Shown here piece by piece: positions 1 through 13,559 of a stretch of DNA of 64,000 nucleotides. The DNA is from Limanda limanda (taxonomy: Eukaryota > Chordata > Actinopteri > Pleuronectiformes > Pleuronectidae): the NCBI RefSeq assembly GCF_963576545.1, contig NC_083646.1:24266527-24330526 (forward strand), given 5' to 3'. The translations under genes and the position numbers were made by a program. The notes beneath the pieces were generated by a model. The model saw only the letters and a program-made list of their open reading frames with translations. It was not told where the DNA came from and ran no database searches. How positions within the stretch are numbered: position 1 is the first letter of the stretch; every line of letters begins with the position of its first letter.

Positions 1-1049
1 TATAGGTTTTCAAGAGCCCATATTCCATTCTTCTGGTTTTTCCATGTCCTTTCCTGTCTCATAGCTTCAGGGTTTTTGTGCATATGAAATGTTTGCTTGC
101 TTACTAAATCCACGGCATCTTTGCTGTGGACTTTGTAACTTAGCAAACATTTAAGTCATTCACTTCCACAGAAATCCCTGCTCCTGAAAAGCCTGAAATA
201 TCTTTAGATGAATTCCTGGTTATTTTCTGTAAAGCGTCAACACCAAGTAACATTTAACATCCACACCTACAGCAAAAATTATAATGCTGCATATGAAATA
301 CACTATACAAAAATATATATTTGAATATTGGTTCATCCTGACTTCCATAATGTGACTCATGCTTTAATCGGTATGGCATAACTAAAGGCATTGTTACCAT
401 AGCTACAGCAGTGTTTACAGCAGATCAAGAAAACTCTGAATAAGGGTTGTGACATTTCCACAACACACTCTAAGCAGTTAACCAGAGTGGGCCAGCTGAC
501 CAATCAGAGCTGCCTGGCCTTATTCGGAGGCGGGCCAAGAACTAAAACGAGATGAATAATGCATATTTTGAAACTTATTTTAGCAGACAACCGAATTAAA
601 TGTACAATTAAAGATATGAACCTATATATGGGCTTGTTGAATTGTCACATATTGCGTCTATGATGACTCTGAGGCATCAGTACTTTCTCTGAAATCCCCT
701 TTCCACGCATGTGTCTGAGTCACTCACATTAAATATAGTTCGCTATTGAGTTACCACTTCATATTATTTCAGCACTGTTTACCTTGGCTCACCATGTACA
801 CGATGATACAAATAGTTTCTCTGCTCACTCGCTAACCCTCCCTCCCTGACTTCAGTCCTGCCAGTATCAGTTTTACTGGTGCCGTGCATCTTGTCAGGGT
901 TTCAGAGGGCAGTGTCCTGCACAGGAGTCATATCTGTTATTCTACCCTGATGCAGTAGCCAGCATGAATTCAGCTGCATGCGGTTTGTTTATTGCGTACA
1001 GCAGCAGAGTTTGTTTGTGGCCGGCTGTCACAGCGTCCGGCCCGTTGTG

Positions 1050-1225
1050 ATGAAAGACACTTGGACCTTCCCATCCATTTCACATTTGCTCCAATCAATT
1101 ATTCAACAGGACAGCCAATTAAAAATGAGGGAGAGCGGTCAGGGTCTCGCCCCCCGAAGGCCGCCACTAGACAACTCTCTCCGTGAATAATTGGTGCAAT
1201 TAATTTAGCATTGAGCAATAAAGGA
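1050..1225. promoter_or_regulatory. Candidate conserved non-coding element
   Basis: The block is non-repetitive and evenly complex. It holds CCAATCAATTATTC, CCAATTAAAAATGAGG and GAATAATTGGTGCAATTAAT, several ATTA/TAAT homeodomain-type cores mixed with GC-rich sequence. This texture is typical of vertebrate developmental enhancers. Conservation was not tested, so the call rests on composition alone. Confidence 0.3.
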
Positions 1226-1884
1226 GTTCTCACTCTCCTCTCTCCCTCTATTTCTCTCTCTCTCTCTCTTTCTCCCCATATACTGCAGAAAACACCAGTC
1301 ATTACAGACACACATCACAGCAACACACACACTGCAGCAGTAGTTAAGCAGAACATTCAGGAGCTGTTGTATAACACGCAGGGATGCAGGTGAGGCCAGA
1401 GCTGCCAATTTAAATCTTTTTATTTGGATTTGTCATTGGCAGAATCATAAGACACCTGTTAATGGGTAACTGTATTGAGTAGAGAATATTCTAATATGAA
1501 TAAAAAGACATAGAAGTCAAAAAATAACGTGTTTTTTGATAATGTTGGTGGATATTTTCTTTGTAATGATCACCAGCTGGAGGTGATGCTTTATCGAGCT
1601 TGTTATTTCCCAGCTATATCACTGGATATGTAGTTACACACACTAACAAAAACACAACTGTGCCCTCTGGGACACACGCACACACACACACATTCTTGGG
1701 ACGCAGCAGGGGAGAATGTAAGCTAGGTTTAAGGACCTTTGCTCAGACCATAAATTATTGCACCACAAAGGAATTATTCTATTTACTTGATTCTATACAT
1801 CTCTCCATCTTATTGTCCCTTATCTGCAATTATGTTTAATTTGCTGCTGCTGTCGCAAGATGGTGCCTGTACCAGTAATGGCAA

Positions 1885-2141
1885 CCACTGCAAGCTCGCG
1901 CACACACACACATGTCCTTCTCTCTATGGTTGTGAGGACAATAATTGACATAATGCATTCCCTAGCTCCTTACCCTAACCCTAACCTTCCAAACTAAAAG
2001 GCCTAACCCTAAAGCCAAGTCTTAACCCTCAAACAGCCCATTGTATTTGTGAGGACCAATCAAAATGTCCTTACAACTTCAAAATGTCTTCACAGTGATG
2101 GTATTGAACCAAAATTGGCCCTCATAACTATAGATAGACAT

Positions 2142-2142
<1 letters not shown>
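1885..2142. repeat. CA-flanked interspersed repeat with CCCTAA motifs, copy 1
   Basis: The unit reads CA tract, gtgaggacaataattg, a run of ccctaaccctaacctt-like sequence, cagcccattgtatttgtgaggacc, aaaatgtccttacaac, then a description of gaaccaaaattggcc leading into a long CA tract. The same order recurs at 22965-23215. It looks like one dispersed teleost repeat. The CCCTAA runs are internal to it and are not a telomere. Confidence 0.7.

Positions 2143-2216
<74 letters not shown>
2143..2216. repeat. (CA)n microsatellite, about 37 units
   Basis: This is a perfect CA run following tagacatg. It forms the right edge of the CCCTAA-containing repeat. Cysteine/valine-repeat frames across it are artefacts. 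Confidence 0.97.
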
Positions 2217-2218
<2 letters not shown>

Positions 2219-2409
2219 AGAGAGAAGCCTCTGGTGGAGGAGGGTAACAGTGACTGCTAAAATCCACAAGAGTTTTGATTTATTCAATCACAACAAAAGT
2301 ATTGTGACAGACCAAACACTCCCCTCAATCCACAGCTTCTTCTTCTTCCTGCCCCCCCTCCCTTCCTATCATCCTCTGTATTGATCAATCTCCAACTCCT
2401 CGTATAACC

Positions 2410-2490
2410 CCCTCCTCCTCCTCCTCCTCCTCCTCCTCCTCCTCCTCCTCCTCCTCCTCCTCCTCCTCCTCCTCCTCCACCACCACCACC
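2410..2490. repeat. (CCT)n then (CAC)n trinucleotide tract
   Basis: About 22 CCT units pass directly into five CAC units. The minus strand is an uninterrupted GGA polypurine run. Poly-Gly or poly-Glu frames on the minus strand come from this tract and are not genes. Confidence 0.95.
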
Positions 2491-5400
2491 CACCTCCACG
2501 AACAACCCCCCGCCCACCTCTTTTGATAGCCGGATTGACAGTTGAGTAATTTCACTGTCAGTGCTGACTGACGCATGGTAATGGGAAGACGTTTCAGAGC
2601 GGCATTACAACACAAAATAATTTCCAATTTACCGCTCATCAAAAGCACCCTCACACACACACACACAAAAAAAAAGGAGAGCAAGGAAGGGATGGCTGGA
2701 GACTGAGGCAGGAAAGAAGGGAGGAGGAGGAGGAGAGGGGAAACACAACAGTGGATTTATGGCTTCAATTACTGATATTTCACATTTAGTTTAAAGCGAC
2801 ATGTTTTTGTAATGTGACAGGCTTCACTGGATTTGAAAACCTCTTCAGACCTCTCCACTCTCCTTGTCCTCTGTTTTCTTTCTCCCCCCACCACCACCCA
2901 TTTCTCTCCCTTCTTGCTGTGTAGATAATAAAAGGCTGAATCAAGGAAAGGGGGGTTGAGGAAGAGAGTGATAGCTGTGACTCCTGAGCCTCTTTAGAGA
3001 GCCAAGGAGGGAGAAAGACGAGGCTTGGAGCTTTGATGTAGATAGATTTGACTGTAACCCACCTCATCATTTACCAGCCTGGGTCTCAATCTCTACTCCA
3101 CCTGCCACTGGTGGGATTTACAACTGTACCTCACTCATCATTGATGGACTTAAACTACACCATGACGGTCATTGGTGGGTTTCAGTTTTTCCTCCCCCTC
3201 CCTTGTTACGAGCGGGTTGGCAGTTGGAGTATACATCTCCGAGGATAATATAGGATCTGGTTTTGTGCGGATGCAGAGGTGCAGTAGTCTTCTGTTATAT
3301 TATGGCACTTTGCTTTTTTGTCATGCACAGCTTTTGGAGAAGTTTGATTTCTGTATCGCCACTGCATTTCTGTGCTGCTGACCTGGTCTGAGGCAATGGC
3401 TGGCAAACATGGTCTTAAACCATTTGATTTTTTTACAAATATATGTATTTCTCACTTTTACTTCATTATGCCAAGAAAACAGAATAAATTTATCTCTAAA
3501 GTTTGGCCAGCATCTCTCCTCCACAGTGCCTACAAGTCTACATTAGGTGCGTTATCACAATTAAGTGGAATTGTGAAGACAGCCCTTCTCTTCTATCTTC
3601 TATCTGCCAAACACACAAAACTGTATTTAGCATTCAACGTATCTCCTGGTTTATATATATTATTGTACAGTATAGCAGAGTATTTGGAATGAAATGTATC
3701 ATCCTCCAAATGGACACAGTTCACTTAGTTTCATTAAAAAGTTATTCAAAGTTTTTTGAATGATTTTCTTGAGTGATACGATATTCACACATTGAATATC
3801 GGTTATTATAGAGTCTTGTTATGTAACCGACACTTCAGACCTTCAGAAGTTCACAACTTCACAGGACATTTATTTCTATTCACGCATATCCTGTAAAGTT
3901 GTGTATCTACAAATGTGTTCCTGGATCAGTGGGATTCCAAATAAACATAAATATCCTTATTTACAGAAAAAAATGACAAACAATACTATTTGCCCTTGGC
4001 AGGATGTTTGGGTATTTGAGAACTCATGTCTGACTTTCAGCTCCGCATGTCCCAGACAAGTGTCTTATTAACTGTCCTCTCCATTACCAAACTCTGAGCA
4101 ACTAACAGTGAGTGAGCTCTATTTTTAAGGGCAATGAGAGGAACCGAGGTGATTGGCCACAGTTATTACCAGTCCCGAACACACCCACTCATTAGGTTAT
4201 GATTTACTCAGTTTCAGACCCCTTAGTGCACCATGCTCCCACTGTACTGTGCAACTTGTTGACTGCAACTTGAAGTCAAGTGTGGAAATTGGTGCCTCTT
4301 ATTTTCTAACATGATAAATTAAAGCAGTATCTTGCAGACATTGTTTGAAGCCAAGAGAAGACCAAAACAAATACTTGACAACTGTGAGCCTGAAAGTCAT
4401 TTTCTCAATTTCAAAATCACAGGAAACCTACAAACTGATATTTCGTATTCTGATATTCATGTCCACATTTGAATGTTCCTCAGTTGTTTTTCAAAGGCAT
4501 TTCATTTTATCATGAGTGGAATTAAAGCCCTGCTTATTGTATGAAGGAAAAGTGGAATAAATGATAGCGATAATAGACTTGAGTCAAATAGCTTTTATTT
4601 CAGCTGGTTGTACTATTTAGTTAGGTGTCAGTCACAGGGAAGTACACTACATTTAATTTCAAATCTAACATCTAACAGATTCATTGTGTTTTCAATCAAA
4701 GCCTCTCTCCTTTTTAGCTAAAGTACATTAAAATAAATGATAAAAGCTTTTGTATCATGCAGCCATCTGACCCAGGTTCTTATTGTCTTGATGGCCTCAA
4801 GTTTTCCTCTCATATTAAATTACTCTTCCCTCTGAGAAAACTGTTCTCATTCTTTGTCACTGAGATATCTTCTTTCTGAAACCCTTGTTACTCTGCCGGC
4901 TCCCCAGGCCTTAAAAAGAAATGTAACACAGTAGGAAATGTGACCAGTAGGTAGTAATTTTGACTAATACATTCCATTTCTATGGATTGTTTGATTGTTA
5001 TCGGTAATAACATTGTCGTTCATCATCGTGTATTGTTTTAAAACTTATAGAAAGACGAGGGACATCAGATCCAAAGAGAGAATCTGGTTTTGAGAAGCAC
5101 TGTAAATGCTGCATTCCTCACGGTACATACACTCTGTTACTTCTTTCAATCCACCTCATCAGTGTTTCTTTCCCAACTGAACCACTCTGCCCCCGCTTTC
5201 ACCTGTGTCTCTTTATGCCAAACTCATTCACATAAACAGGTACATGACTTCCCTCCCACGGTGCTCTCCAGGCACTTGCACTGTTTGCATATATGAATGT
5301 GTGTGTGTGTGTGTGTTTACTGTAACCCCCCCACTCCACAATCTGCCCTCTACCCAGCTGTTAGTGGTGTCGCAGCAGAGATTGATAAGTTGACGCTAAA

Positions 5401-5888
5401 AGCTCTTTGTTTGAGGAGCCTCCCGGAGTGAGACAAAAACACCACCTGCTTGCTGCAGCGATATGAGAACACACACACACACTGTGCACACATGTCACTC
5501 AGTGCAGAACATCTGACAGTGCAGGCGGCGTCGACTCAAACTTCACAGCAGCCTACAATTTGCATTATATGATCTTGTGCTCAACCAGGCGTTAATACTA
5601 AAACAAGTTGCAGATTTGTTAACGGAGATGATGATAGACATCTCAAATTCCATAGTTCGTGTGGCAAATCAGACAATTATCACCATTTAGTTAACACTGA
5701 AAATAGTTCACTAATTAGTATGATTTTGGTGGCTATCTAATTAGCCAAACTTAAGCTAGCTCTGATTCTAGATTATACATATACTGTAGAAGACGTATCG
5801 CATGACCACTCACGTACACATTTTTCATACATTTCTGTGAACACACGTAGTATTATGGATGTAACCTTAGAGAGGTGTGGTAAAAATG
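2491..5888. other. Non-coding interval with no element identified
   Basis: The sequence is AT-rich and of moderate complexity with no long open frame of natural composition. Small items are an AC/A-rich patch near 2652-2675, purine-rich sequence near 2695-2745, a short GT tract near 5298-5316 and a CA tract near 5470-5482. Confidence 0.6.
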
Positions 5889-6103
5889 TATTTCTATTGC
5901 ACTTCTGTCCGTCCTGGGAGAAGGATCCCTCACATGTCGCTCTCTCTGAGGTTTCTACGTTCTTTTCCCCTGTCAATAGAGTCTTTGCGTAGTGTCTTTA
6001 GGGATAAGGACAGAGGATGTCACACCTGGTTTAGCCTTATGAGGCAAATTGTGATTTGTGACTTTGGGCTACACAGACAAGATTTGATTTGATTAATTGA
6101 TTC
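5889..6103 (+). mobile_element. Teleost retroelement 3' end, copy A (truncated)
   Basis: It aligns by eye with 33290-33500. Shared landmarks in order are tctattgcacttctgtcc, gtcctgggaga, ggatccctcacatgt, ctctctgaggtttctac, ggacagaggatgtcacacc, aattgtgatttgt and gggcta-aca-a-a, then a TTGATT-type tail at about 6085-6102. The tail at the right edge sets the orientation. No coding part is present. The exact LINE or SINE family is not asserted. Confidence 0.75.
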
Positions 6104-9100
6104 AAAATTCACACAATAGAAATCCAACTTTAGGGGAATTGGCCAAGGCAGAACTACTGAGGTCATCCTATGTTTTGTTGTCAAGCTACAATGATGTTGG
6201 CTCGTCTGTAAATAAATCCTACTTTGTTCCCTTTCACAATAAGTCTACATAAAGTTCTTTAGAATTATTTAAGTATATTATAGTTCTATGCAAGTATTCT
6301 AAGTGGGTTTTCTACCTACCCCAAGGGAGGTCCAAATTACTGCTCTGGGAATAAGGTCAGTGGATATAAATTCAGAAAAAAAGATTGGTGGTTAAGCTCA
6401 AACAAGGCTCTTTTTGCTTTAACTCCTACATTGTTAGCTATGATGTGCAGTATGTGGTCCAATGAGATGGCATTTGTTATAACTAGTGGAGTTGCCTTTC
6501 TGTACTACAGCACTTCTGGCCTTTGGAGAGCATTTCTACCACAACCCTCTGCTGTTAATGCCACACCGCAAAAGAAACACACAAACACACACACACACTT
6601 AAAGACATCACTGTCTCTCCATTAGTCTTCACATGTGACGTTGCCAACAGCTGTTACTGTACATGTATGTTCAGCGCACTTTGTAAGTGTGCATATGTGT
6701 GTGTGCATACTGCATGTGTGTGTGTGCATACTGCATGTGTGTCTATGTGCGTGTGTGTAGTTGCCATATGTCTCTTTCCCCAGATACAGCTTCATATCAG
6801 CTCCATAAAGCAAAGAAACGGTCACCCACTGTACACTGCAGTCACTGTACACATGCCATTTACACAAGCAGTCAGTAACTGAGGAAAACAAGATACCTAC
6901 CAGAGAGAGGAATATGGTTGGAAAAAAAGAAAAGAAAAAACAGTAGAAAGGTTTTTATGCATGCATGTGTGATCCTGTGTGGTTTCTCTAGTTCTGGACC
7001 GTGACACTTTATCCGTCCTCTATTAGAATCCCTGTATCCAAACTTGTGGTATTCAATCATTTTGATTAAAAGCCGCAGTCTCTAACAGAAGTGTTGGGAG
7101 TGGAGCTGCACGGCGGCCCGCCACGTTTGAGAATTCATATATTTTCATAAACTTTTAACAATGTCAATGAGACACGTCTTCAATCTTTGGCCGCGCGACG
7201 GTGGGGCATTCAATCTTTCTTTAGCTTTTCGACAGAAAATTTGAATACGAGTGCGGTGTTATTAATGTGACAGTTCATATGGAGGGCTTCATGGGGGATT
7301 TGTGAGCTTTTTTTTATTAGTTTTGGAGACACTTGAAGCAGGGAGAGGAGGAAAGGGGAAGAAACACGCTCTATTAGGTCAAATACAGCTGGAGGGGCTT
7401 TCTCCACGTCCCCAGCTAGCAGTGATGTGAACATTTTAATTTTGCACGCCCAATTAACAACACTAACTAACCAGGGACATTCATTTCTGTTGCGGCTTCA
7501 ATATTAGAAAAAAACAAATACAATTTTTATCCTGTCCATCTCTTATTTATTTATCATTTTGTTTTGCATCCCACCAACCCACGTTTTTTTATTATTTGTT
7601 TTCCAGTCAAATCAATATTGCTCTAATGCTGATTTATTCAGGGGCATACCTATCTCTGCTCTGATTCAGTTTTAACTGCTGGGTCAGGGATGTATCAGTA
7701 TACCGTGCAATCACCAAAACTGATTTTTCCACTCGAGTGGGTTAATCTGACCAAAACTAACTTTCTAATCTTTTTACCAATAAAATAAAAGTCTGTTTTT
7801 TTCTTTTTGCCCAAATTCAAATGCTCAGGTCTATTTGAAAGTCACCCTCCAGTGAGTGAGTGACTGGAGCAGGATGACTTTGAGTGTATCACATTTGGAT
7901 TGATAGGAAGTTAAATTTAGCCGGATGCAGTGCTCTGCATCTGATTGCCCTTGATGCCGTAAAGAGCAAACCCTGGCTAATATGAAATGGTTCGTCAATG
8001 CCAGATCAATGTGTACATCTTAAATGAACGCACGCTGGCTACATAATCCGTAACAGTAGGTAGGGTAGAGCAGCACAGCACTGTATTGAGTGTCTGTTGT
8101 CTTTGACACATCTTTGGTGTCATGGGTGGTGCCACAAAGGCGCCTGAGAAACAGACCAGTCCCCATTCATATAGCTTTTATTACCATTCTCTGGTTACAC
8201 GCCATAATAACGCAGGGCACTTTATCAGCATTAACTTCACTGGAGGAGATATCCATCTGTCAATATGCAAACCCTACATATTGACCATGCTCACATTTAT
8301 TGGATGTCCACGTGCTTGTTTTTTCTATTGTGTTATTAGTTTGTACCCATATCCAATTGTGTGCATGTGCAGCTTCCTGTGTGTGTATATACATTTTGTT
8401 TGTGTATTAAGATTCCAAACCTTGGCAATAGATATATTTCTATTTGTTGAAATGCACTCAAACACTTGAGAGTTATTCTAACCCATATGATATTGATTAA
8501 AATGCATTACAGTCACTTAGAGTTAAAGGGTTGGTGCACCCAAATCACAAAAAATCATATCATATCACTTACTGTTGGTGGAATCCAACAACACAGACAC
8601 AAAGTTATTCATCTTCCACCCAGACACCATTGAGGTGAGTTTAATTTTATTTGTGGTCCTCACAGGATTCAGGCAATATTTTCAATTTTAAAAGACACAG
8701 TCATACCAAACAGAATATTGTTCCACCGTCGACTTGTATTTCACCTCCTCTGTGTGAGGAGTGCTGTGAAGCTTGGTGAATAAATATCACCGTGCTCATA
8801 GAACCCTATTTTGCTAAGACGCATAGAAGAAAAACAGGACAATGTTCAAATATAAAACATATATAAAATACAGTTTTTCATGACAGTTAGCAGTACAAAC
8901 AATAATGCATTATTTTCATTGTTCAGTTCTTAAAGATGTATATATAAAAACCTGGACAAATTAAATCAAACTTCCCTTAGTCAACTGTTATATGTTTAAA
9001 TATGTTACATGTTTTTTATTGAAAGGCCAGTATCAACCCCATGTAACCGCTGTGTATATTTTCACCTGCACTGGAGCATCATGTTTTTTTTCTTCAGTAC

Positions 9101-9388
9101 TGTGTTGTGTACGTGTTCCAGTTAGTTGCACACTGTCTCGCACACAGCCCGTGTAATGCTTTTTTGGTTGACTTGCGGACCCTCCCCTGCTCTGAGCTGA
9201 GTTTCTCCCACTCTCGGCTGCGTATCATCGGCCTGTTGTCAGGAGAATGGATGGAGTCCCCCCCCCCCAGTGGAAACCTGGCCAGACACAGAGCGCTAAC
9301 CCACTGGATAACAGATAGACACAGACACCCCACATCCCTTTTGGGGATTTGAAAGGGGGGTTCGTCTGTCTGTGTGTTTTTCGTGCCT
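6104..9388. other. Non-coding interval: short GT tracts, CNE-like block, MITE-like fragment
   Basis: There is no gene. Interrupted GT and CATGTGTG sequence lies near 6690-6760. A CNE-like block lies at about 7080-7330. A fragment starting taaagggttggtgcaccc at about 8524 resembles the start of the element at 36393. An 11-C run lies near 9260. Confidence 0.55.
7080..7330. promoter_or_regulatory. Candidate conserved non-coding element
   Basis: This block of unique sequence mixes GC-rich patches (ggcggcccgccacgtttg, ggccgcgcgacggtgg) with AT-rich cores such as ttattaatgtgacag. It has no repeat structure and no open frame. The CpG-containing motifs survive in otherwise AT-rich intron, which suggests constraint. 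The call is compositional only. Confidence 0.27.
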
Positions 9389-9582
<194 letters not shown>

Positions 9583-11509
9583 CCAGGAGCGATTCTGTGG
9601 TCGTTTGTAACCCTGGCACTCTCATAGCACCTGCTGCCCAACCCAGGCAGCCTCGTAATGATGCAGACTGATGATGTTAATAAGAAGAGGTGCCCCCCTC
9701 GGCTACAGGGCTCAGGCAGGACACACATGCCCAACTTATCCACACATACACACATAGATGACATACATGCACAAATATGCATACATGAGCTAACGCAAAT
9801 CGAAATAAGCAAATGTACATTTAACCTTTTTGTAATGTGCAGTAATCACACCGTCCCTCCGTGCACACACATCCAGTACATTACATCCTGGATTCTTCAG
9901 GAAGCCTCTGTGTCTTCTCTTGGAGGTGGGAGGCTGCTGAGCTGAGAAACACTACCTCCCTATCTGTACAGAGATACAGAAATAATAATGGAAATAAAAT
10001 GTGTCGGTGCGTGTGGTGAAAATCTTTCCGCTGGAAGGGAAGAAAAGGGAATTATCACATACAGTAATGTCTTCATACATGTAGCTATACTCTGTCTCTT
10101 TTTATTTAAGAGATAAACATCAGTAATTGCTGGTTGATGCACGGGTTCCAGGCTGCAGCTGCTACAGGTACATACTGTACATACAACCATTCTCTTTTAA
10201 TCTGTGTGCGCCATTTGCTTCCACATGATTGGAATGTTTGTTTGCGGTCCTGAGAACTTAATCTCTCTTCTCCATCATGATGCGACACTGTAGTAAAAGC
10301 TGGCTGGAGCCCAGCTAGTACAGGTTGGTAGTTACTTTATGACTCCCTATGCAGTGTCCTCTTTTTTTATTTTGTCTCACAATCCGAAAGAATTGATGGA
10401 GTTGCTGCCTTTATTCCAGCAATGTCAGCACAGCACACACACACTTTCACTCTCTCTCTCTCTCTCTTTCTCTCTCCCCCCTCACGAGGTAAACATATTT
10501 TGCAGAAAAGCTGACGAAGAGCTTGTTTTAACAACCTCAAGGTCAGCAAGTCAAAGCCTGCAGTTGTCACGGCAGCCGCGCTGTGTATCGGTGGCCTCTG
10601 TGTGCACGTATGGCATCTCCATGGCAGATTTATACCTCACCGTGCACCTTCAATAATTCAATAACAGCGCTTGCGTCTCCTTCCCAGCTCTCAGTGTCAT
10701 TATAGAACAGGGCTAAATGCCACCAGGCCGAGTCCATCTCTCTGTGTGTGTCTCTCCGCTGCTGGAGCTCCCACAGCACACACAACGTTCCCACACATCC
10801 AGGAAGACGCTGTGGTGCACTCCTCTGCTGCCCCACTTTCAGCTGTGCTCCTACAGCTTAGTAGGATATCTCGAGTTTCAAACGCTGGTATAAGCCTGCT
10901 TCATTTGCCATATTATCAACCAAGTTAATTACAAGCCACAAACTGGTCATTTTGATGGAATCCATCCCCTCTGTCTCCCTTCTACACTCACAATACTGTG
11001 TGGTGACCGCAAATTTCATTCAGCCATGATGAGCATCAGAATCAGTCAGTTCTGCTGTTCCCTCACCTCTCTTATGGCCTGTCGATGCCTCCTCCCTGTG
11101 GTGCGGGGCTGTTTTAACCCCCCTGACCTGTCTCCTAGCCCTGCTTAGCTGCATCCTGGACATCCGTGACTCCTCCGGTATTACGGAGCTCCTTCAATCT
11201 CTCCCATCGATCCAGCTCCCCCTCTGTTGCTATGTGCTTCAACCTCTCTCTGACCCATCCTCTACTGCCTCATAGTCCTGTCTAGTAATGTGCCCCGCGC
11301 TGTGCCCTCCTCGTTCATGCCTGTATGTGTGTGTATGTGCACGCATCCGTGTGTCCGCCACTGACCTGAGTGATGAGTGGTGACCCTCTGGCTGGCGCCT
11401 GGCGTCCTCCTCACTCCTATTGATTAGATCTGAGGTTTCATACAGTAGCCGCCTCACGTGACTCTGTCATTTACTGTCTCTCCACTGTCTCCGACCTGTC
11501 TTGCACACA

Positions 11510-11547
<38 letters not shown>
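11510..11547. repeat. (CA)n microsatellite
   Basis: A perfect CA run of about 19 units sits between cttgcacacaga and tcacgcacgcac. Confidence 0.95.
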
Positions 11548-11548
<1 letters not shown>

Positions 11549-12147
11549 CACGCACGCACATTCATTCAGTCACTTATGAAGTACACGTGTAAGTGATGAG
11601 CTTCTTCTCATCTGCGCTAATGAATGTAAAAGGGGTTAAAGTGCCAGATTCCATACTGCATGTATGAACATGCAGGCACCCAGGAAAATTAGTTTAATTA
11701 AGAGACAACAGATGCGGCATGCTAACTGCTTGTATCATTTAGCTTTTAGCTCCGGAATGAGTCAGCAGCAGAGCAAAGTGTGAGCGGGGATCACGGAGAA
11801 AATGGGGATACAGCTGTCAATGTTAAGCCTCATCTCAGGGTCTGATTGGAATTGAACGAGTGCGATTTGTGAGTCTTTCATTTCACGACGTGCCAGGTTG
11901 TTTCCTGCCCTCACAGCCTTTAGTAAACAGAATCCTCAGAAAAGCTAGACCTTTATGTTTGTGTGCGCGTGTGTGCGTGTGTGCGACTCTTCCACTCAGT
12001 CTTTGCCACAGTAATGCTCAGGTTAAGTGTAGTTGCAGGCTATTATACATCATTAGGGTAAGTAAGGCTCAGGCAGCGCGGCAAGAGAAATGGCCTCTTT
12101 CAAATGCTTCATTCCTCACCGGCCACGGCTGAAATAGAACCTGACGT

Positions 12148-12224
<77 letters not shown>
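12148..12224. repeat. (CA)n microsatellite with one AT interruption
   Basis: The CA run follows gacgtca, has a single acat change near 12174, and ends at ctcatggg. Confidence 0.95.
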
Positions 12225-12226
<2 letters not shown>

Positions 12227-13039
12227 ATGGGTGCTTGTATACAGGCACAACCTGCTACATGGAGAAAGCAGCTAGCCACTTATACAGTCAGCCAGTCACA
12301 AATCACCCTGTCAATCAGCTGGTTTATAGAGGCTAAAGTCTCCTGATCACTGCTAGTCAGTCAGTCCTGCCTGCCACTCACCTGCCACAGCGGAAATTAA
12401 AGCATCCTTAATGGATCGACATGAGTGTTTTACTGCGTTTACACATTTTATGATGCATGTTAACACCAGCCACACTGGATTTAAGTTGCTGTAATTTCTT
12501 CCAACCACTTCAATTAGAGTCAGGCTGGTGGATGAGTGGAGAGATAGAGACCCAGTCTGATAGATAAGAAGCAATTCATAATTAATTAGTTCTAATAAAT
12601 TATGAATTCATTTGTCATTATTATTACTTCAAGTCTTAGTTCAATTATTTTTTGATTCAAACTTTTCTGTTGTGTCAAGACAAAAAGGGATGGGGAAAAT
12701 AAATAATTCTGGTATGAAATGTTCATATTCAGAGAAAATAAACCACCAAACACTAAAAGCAGTTGTCATGAAGATGCATTTCTTTTCAGAGATACTTTTT
12801 AAGGTAGAAGTTTGTTAAAAAAAAGAGTGAAAGGTCCTCTGTCATCTTTCTTTGGGCTTGTTTTATTTCCTAAGCAGAGGGGGAACAGTGGTGTCCTCTG
12901 CCCAGCGAACAGACCTCCAGCTGGGTTCAAAGACAGAGGCTGGCTGGGTGGCAGAGCCAGCAACGTGGAGGTGATAGATGAAGGGGGGCAGGAATAAGAC
13001 TAATTGTTCTCATTATAGAACAAATACAAATCAATACCT

Positions 13040-13380
13040 CTCAATGTGAGGGGGAGGTGGTAGTGGTCTTGAAGGGCACTGTACTTATTGCATAGGAGTG
13101 GATTTTGTTGGAATTACAAGCGGTGGCGAAGGCGCAGTGGAACAGATCACATTTGAATGCTAATTCCGATAAAAGACAGTTAGATTAATAGATGTGGCGG
13201 TCCAGTGCTGGCCGTTCCCAACATAAAAGCAGTGGGGGTGTTTGAGATTGAAGTCCTGAATGCAATTAAATGAGAAAACATATGGCAAAAAAGGGAAGAT
13301 ATTTCCCCAATTCTTTCAAATTAAAGCCGGAAATTTCATTACCAGGGGGGCATATTTTACACAGGCAATTACAAGGTTAA
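13040..13380. promoter_or_regulatory. Candidate conserved non-coding element
   Basis: This complex single-copy sequence has dense motif-like words: gctaattccgataaaag, gttagattaatag, gcaattaaatgag and acaggcaattacaagg. Alternating ATTA cores and GC-containing words with no repeats is typical of enhancers near developmental genes. No comparative data were available. Confidence 0.33.
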
Positions 13381-13473
13381 TACATCTTCAACATCCCCCT
13401 TAAAGTCCTCATATATTTGTTCAGGGATTTTGTTCTTGTATTTTAGTTTAATTGGATATGCAGAGGCTATGCA

Positions 13474-13474
<1 letters not shown>

Positions 13475-13515
<41 letters not shown>
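13475..13515. repeat. (CA)n microsatellite
   Basis: A CA run of about 20 units follows gcacta. It is the left flank of the divergent CCCTAA-type repeat. Confidence 0.95.
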
Positions 13516-13559
13516 GCATACACACAAATGCAATAGATTCTTATACATTAATTCCATGG

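Larger units (their letters stand above)
1..2142. other. Non-coding: AT-rich sequence, CNE-like block, short CT and CA tracts
   Basis: There is no gene. Bases 1-1030 are unremarkable AT-rich sequence. About 1050-1225 is a compact block with homeodomain-type ATTA/TAAT cores (see separate entry). A CT tract lies near 1240-1272 and a short CA tract near 1676-1692. Confidence 0.6.

Noticed and set aside
8524..8640. Full second copy of the 36393 MITE-like element
   Set aside because: Only the first 20-40 bases are similar; the rest diverges too far to call by eye.
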